Shown piece by piece: positions 61,164 through 64,000 of a stretch of DNA of 64,000 nt. This stretch comes from JANQFV01 sp964468185 (GTDB lineage: Bacteria; Planctomycetota; Phycisphaerae; UBA1845; Fen-1342). Position 1 is the first letter of the stretch; each line of letters starts with the position of its first letter. The notes below the pieces were generated by a model. It ran no database searches. It was given only the letters and a program-made list of their open reading frames with translations, and was not told the origin of the DNA. Location: the NCBI GenBank assembly GCA_964468185.1, contig CAYXTR010000004.1, forward strand, positions 1 to 64,000, written 5' to 3'. The position numbers and the translations under genes are program-made.

Positions 61164-61466
61164 TCAAGCCATTACTCGATCCGCTTCGCACTCGACCCCT
61201 TCGCCGGCGTCTGCATCGTCGCGCCGGGAGCTACTGGCCTGTAGAGCATGCAGCACGCCGGCATGCATCGCCATAACAACCACGAAACCAGCTTTGGGTG
61301 AGAGCTCGCGATAATCCGGCCGGCCCTCGTCGCGTACCTGAGCAGTGAGCAACCGTCGATCCGCCGTCGATAGGTCCGCCATTAGCTCAATGGCGCCGTC
61401 CATCATGCCGCGTGCCTTCGATTCGAGCGTCACTTCGTTATCTTCAATTCTGACCCGCAACGTCAT
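61164..61466 (-). CDS. Hypothetical small protein
   Basis: A 100-residue protein (RVRIEDNEVTLESKARGMMDGAIELMADLSTADRRLLTAQV..., mixed, with an acidic tail). No family is recognised. ATG 61466 follows GGAGGA, a good ribosome site. It follows the 91-residue gene by 32 bp on the same strand, so it is in the same small operon near attR. Confidence 0.65.
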   Translation of the reverse strand: MTLRVRIEDNEVTLESKARGMMDGAIELMADLSTADRRLLTAQVRDEGRPDYRELSPKAGFVVVMAMHAGVLHALQASSSRRDDADAGEGVECEADRVMA

Positions 61467-61498
61467 CGGTACAGTCCTCCGTCATTCGGTGGCCTCAG

Positions 61499-61774
61499 TC
61501 ATGCCCACGGGACACTCCCGCCGGCTGGAAAGCTCGTGTACGAGTTACGTCCGCCGCCCTCGCAGATCCGGCGCGGTCGGCGACGTGCAATTGCACGGGA
61601 AAGAAGCGATACGGACTGATATCGCTCACACACGGCAGCCGCCGGTGATACCCGCCGGCAGGATCGAGCAAGTGCTTCATTCGGCACCATGAGCAGCGCA
61701 TCACCAGGTGCGGCCCGGCTGTCGAGCGTGTACGGGTATGCCCACAGGTCGATCTCGCGTGAATTGAGCGGCAT
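61499..61774 (-). CDS. Hypothetical small protein
   Basis: A 91-residue protein of unknown function (EIDLWAYPYTLDSRAAPGDALLMVPNEALA...). Its ATG overlaps the stop of the upstream frame (TGATG), the same arrangement as primase-helicase. In the excised circle that upstream frame is the integrase, so this gene would be translated with int. The Arg-rich second half makes the call less sure. Confidence 0.5.
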   Translation of the reverse strand: MPLNSREIDLWAYPYTLDSRAAPGDALLMVPNEALARSCRRVSPAAAVCERYQSVSLLSRAIARRRPRRICEGGGRNSYTSFPAGGSVPWA

Positions 61775-62091
61775 CAGACGTCCCCCTGGGCACGCAGCAT
61801 GCGGCGCACCGCTTCGGCCCGTTCGTTATCGGTCAGTGGGAGCCGGTCGAGCAATGCAATCGCCCGGGCGAGGTCGTCGCCCAGCGGTTGCGATGGCTCG
61901 GGTGAGTCGTTCCGGCTGTCCACTTCGCGGGGGGTGGTGGCCCCGTCGTCGTGGTCGTCGTCAGGCCGGTCGGCAGGTCCACCGTTGTCTCCGTCGTCGG
62001 CGTCATCGGAGCCCGATTCGTCACCGAATGCTGCGCATTCTGCTGTGCCTGCGCTGGCAATGTGCGGTTTTCCCCGAGATTCGCGCGGGGT
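61774..62091 (-). CDS. Detached C-terminal extension of the integrase
   Basis: An open frame of ~105 codons beginning at the attR core and in phase with the integrase reading of the core. When integrated it has no start of its own in the element; upstream codons come from host DNA and are not protein-like. The sequence is acidic in its first part (DESGSDDADDGDNGGPADRPDDDHDD) and ends with helical LARAIALLDRLPLTDNERAEAVRRMLRAQ. In the circular form it would be the native end of Int. Confidence 0.65.
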   Translation of the reverse strand, partial: TPRESRGKPHIASAGTAECAAFGDESGSDDADDGDNGGPADRPDDDHDDGATTPREVDSRNDSPEPSQPLGDDLARAIALLDRLPLTDNERAEAVRRMLRAQGDV

Positions 62092-62112
62092 GTTCGAGTC
62101 CAGCTGGGCCCA
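62092..62112. repeat. attR core
   Basis: Identical over 21 bp to the tRNA 3' end at 53696-53716. Only this part of the tRNA is present, so no second tRNA exists here. The host DNA starts after 62112. Confidence 0.9.
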
Positions 62113-62609
62113 GTTGGGTTGTGCTACGGTTACTGCGGCGGGTGCGTCCTGGATGAACACGTGGCATGGGGCGGGGCGTTCTGGGTGGTGCGTCGCATGG
62201 CGGTTTGCGGGGAGGCGACGGAAGCGCGGGGAGTTGGCGGGGATGCGCACATGCGCGCGTGGCCGCAGGTGGGGCGCGGGATTTTTTGAAGAAATCCGGC
62301 GCCGCATGGTGCGCATCTTACCGGGCGACGGGACGTGGTTTGCGCCGGCTGTCAATCGAGAGCCGCTCCGGGCGCGGCGGGTCTAACGATCGGCGGGGCA
62401 ACTTGTTGCGCTGCATGCGCGGGTTGGCACCGCGCTCGATGCGCCGCGCGCGATTATGGTCTGATAACCAAGAGGCCCGAAAACGCCTTGATTTCCGCTA
62501 AAAAATGCTATGACGGGGTGCGTACTTTCCGTGGTGAAAATGCTATGATCGGAGCGCGGACAGGGAAAGAAGGTTTGGGCTGAAGGCCGGCACATGAGTG
62601 GGGAAAGAA
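62113..62609. other. Host intergenic region with a repeated box
   Basis: A 497-bp gap without a convincing gene. AAAATGCTATGA occurs at 62502-62513 and again at 62537-62548, 35 bp apart; each includes a -10-like TATGA(T). They are likely promoter or regulator sites for the gene starting at 62610. Confidence 0.5.
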
Positions 62610-63431
62610 ATGAGCCGCCACCCTTTTGATCTTTTGATGGAATTGAAGACGGACGAGATTCGGCTGGATTGTGCAGCCTTGCATCTCGCGCGCGATGTGT
62701 ATCCGGGACTCAATGTGCAGCGTTACCTCGACGCGCTCGACACGATGGCGCAACAGGTCGCGGAGTTGAGACCGGGGCTGGCCGCGAACTTGCGGTACGA
62801 AGCCATGCACGAGGTGCTGGTCGAGTGTCACAATCTGACCGGGAATCCGGCCGACTTCTTTGATCCTGAAAACAGCTATCTCAATCGCGTCCTGGATGCC
62901 GGCTTGGGCATTCCGATCAGCCTCAGTGTGGTCTGGATAGAGGTCGCGCGGCGTTTGAAGTGGCCGGTGTCCGGCGTGGCGCTGCCGGGGAACTTCCTGG
63001 TGCGTTTTGATGATCCGGAGCGGTTTGTGCTCGCGAATCCGTTTCATGACGGGCGTTCGTTGTCGATTGACGAGTGTCAGCTATTGGTGAAAGAGCGCTT
63101 CGAGGGCAAGCTGGCGTTTACGACGGATTATCTGCGGCCGGTGAACAACCGCAACATCCTGTTGCGCATGCTGGGTAATCTGAAGAACATCTATCTGGCC
63201 TACAACGATCTGGCGCGCGTCGCGAGCGTACTGCAACGCATGGTTGCGATTCAGCCGCGGAGTTCACAACATCTGCTGGAGCTAGCGGCGGTCGAAACGC
63301 GGCGTGGTAATCTCGCGCGCGCGTGCGGTTACCTCGAACTATGCACGCGGCGGGCCCCGCAGTCCCGTAATGCGGAGCACGCGCGGCACAACCTCAAGCA
63401 ACTGCAAGCCGCCATCCTCGCCCTGAACTGA
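62610..63431 (+). CDS. SirB1-family transglutaminase-like protein with TPR end
   Basis: A 273-residue cytoplasmic protein. It has the SirB1/transglutaminase-like core: LRYEAMHEVLVECHNLTGNPADFFDPENSYLNRVLDAGLGIPISLSVVWIEVARRL (span) and GVALPGNFLVRF, followed by a helical repeat part (NILLRMLGNLKNIYLAYNDLARVASVLQRMVAIQP) of TPR type. The family is widespread but its function is unknown. ATG 62610 follows GGGGAAAG. Confidence 0.87.
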   Translation: MSRHPFDLLMELKTDEIRLDCAALHLARDVYPGLNVQRYLDALDTMAQQVAELRPGLAANLRYEAMHEVLVECHNLTGNPADFFDPENSYLNRVLDAGLGIPISLSVVWIEVARRLKWPVSGVALPGNFLVRFDDPERFVLANPFHDGRSLSIDECQLLVKERFEGKLAFTTDYLRPVNNRNILLRMLGNLKNIYLAYNDLARVASVLQRMVAIQPRSSQHLLELAAVETRRGNLARACGYLELCTRRAPQSRNAEHARHNLKQLQAAILALN

Positions 63432-63536
63432 TCCGAATATCCCCACCCATGCGCACTCCGGGTAGAATGGCCGCGTCAGGAAGGCGCGGCCCCCGGAGGA
63501 ATTCCCCTGTCCGCAGATCAATACACAAACACATCC

Positions 63537-64000
63537 GTGCCGGCCAAACGTCGGCTACTGCTCTTGCTGGATGGCGTGGCACATGAGCGGTTTGCCAGCG
63601 TGTGCGGACGAGGGTGCTTTCGGCGGTTTACGCGACCGGCGCGGGTCATATCGGTATTTCCAACGCTCACCGATCCGGCGTATGACCTGTTCTTCGGCAC
63701 CGGGCCGACGCCGGGCTACGAGGCGGGGTACTTCGACCGCGAAGCGAACCGCATGCGGCCGGCGTTGTGGGATTATGTTCGTGGTCTGAACGAGGCATGG
63801 GTGCGACACAGCGATTATCGACTCGGGTTCGTTGAAGATGGGATCATGTATCTTGCGCCGCGGCGCGTGTTTCGGGCCGAACTGAAACGGGCCCGGCGGA
63901 TATTTGAACGGCGGTGGCGGAGCGGGGCCCAGCAGATTGTTCTGTACATCCTCAGCACCGACGCGCTCGGGCACATGCTGTCGCCGGAGGAGATTGACGC
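63537..64000 (+). CDS. Alkaline phosphatase/nucleotide pyrophosphatase-type hydrolase (partial)
   Basis: Cut by the window end; 154 residues are seen. LLLLLDGVAHERF, FPTLTDPAYD and the late STDALGHMLSPEEID (the S-x-D-x-x-G-H metal motif of the phosphodiesterase/phosphopentomutase-like fold) suggest a metal phosphoesterase. The GTG at 63537 is the best start by ordinary codons; GGAGGA at 63494-63500 would better suit an in-frame CTG at 63507. The substrate is unknown. Confidence 0.7.
   Translation, partial: MPAKRRLLLLLDGVAHERFASVCGRGCFRRFTRPARVISVFPTLTDPAYDLFFGTGPTPGYEAGYFDREANRMRPALWDYVRGLNEAWVRHSDYRLGFVEDGIMYLAPRRVFRAELKRARRIFERRWRSGAQQIVLYILSTDALGHMLSPEEID

Larger units (their letters stand above)
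53696..62112. mobile_element. tRNA-integrated replicating element, ~8.4 kb
   Basis: Bounded by a perfect 21-bp direct repeat of the tRNA 3' end (53696-53716 and 62092-62112). The integrase is next to the tRNA end. All supported genes inside run on the minus strand: integrase, HTH, winged helix, DnaB-like ATPase, primase, DUF669-like, small unknown, AlpA-like, repeat-containing protein and three small proteins. There are iteron-like and dyad arrays. No capsid, terminase, portal, relaxase or toxin-antitoxin gene is recognised. It could be a phage satellite, a plasmid-like integrative element or a decayed prophage; the intact gene set with overlaps argues against heavy decay. Confidence 0.88.

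Noticed and set aside
60763..61314. 183-codon open frame on the plus strand in the element
   Set aside because: Arg/Ser/Ala-rich, antisense to a gene with a good ribosome site; opposite to all other element genes.
62092..62112. Second tRNA gene
   Set aside because: Only the 3' 21 bases of the tRNA are present; no cloverleaf can be formed.

Overview
The window looks like a chromosomal segment of a high-GC, Gram-negative-type planctomycete, most likely of the class Phycisphaerae. This rests on lipid A and KDO genes (lpxK, kdsB), an outer-membrane lipid ABC system (MlaE/MlaF type), a PEP-CTERM protein, secreted proteins ending in the dockerin-like 'DFDDINPFV' double calcium-loop tail seen in planctomycetes, a planctomycete-style EF-G, and many GTG starts. 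The lineage is an inference from protein features; there is no rRNA in the window.

Layout, left to right. 0.1-0.66 kb is a tandem array of ~122-bp hairpin-bearing repeats just downstream of glgB. 0.7-7.4 kb holds a minus-strand block (glycogen branching enzyme, MFS transporter, CYTH enzyme, small membrane protein), purN, and a PilZ-receiver-HPt-like protein. 8-11.3 kb is a tight plus-strand operon (sugar epimerase, lpxK, deoxyhypusine-synthase-like protein, small membrane protein). 11.4-21.4 kb has ftsK, the MlaE/MlaF pair, a FlgM-like anti-sigma factor with a sigma-28-like promoter, an HtrA-type protease, recA with a good sigma-70 promoter, nnrE, and a second PilZ-receiver-HPt-like paralogue. 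21.5-33 kb has a GT39 glycosyltransferase, two secreted dockerin-tailed proteases (M43 metalloprotease and a papain/C39-like protease), a multi-PAS/GAF sensor, EF-G and a frameshifted lipoprotein. 33-43 kb has kdsB, a divergent CTP synthase, a PEP-CTERM protein and two ABC importers, each with a binding protein and an ATPase but no permease in the window. 43-53.5 kb is mostly housekeeping: YceH-like, fumarylacetoacetase, parvulin, HTH-EIIA, lipA, two metal-dependent hydrolases, nrdR plus a lone ATP-cone protein, and plsY.

The most unusual part is 53.70-62.11 kb. A tRNA with a CAT anticodon (53643-53716) carries an integrated element bounded by a perfect 21-bp repeat of its 3' end (53696-53716 and 62092-62112). 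All recognised genes run on the minus strand: tyrosine integrase, Cro-like HTH protein, winged-helix protein, DnaB-like ATPase, archaeo-eukaryotic-type primase, DUF669-like protein, an AlpA-like excisionase/regulator, a protein with 13-residue repeats, and several small unknown proteins. It has iteron-like and dyad arrays and no recognisable capsid, packaging or conjugation gene. The att core lies inside the integrase reading frame. When integrated, the last codons of the integrase are supplied by the tRNA. In the excised circle the same frame would continue in phase for a further ~105 codons (61774-62091) and end in a TGATG overlap with the next gene. The element is therefore a good candidate for an undescribed small replicating integrative element or phage satellite whose integrase changes on excision.
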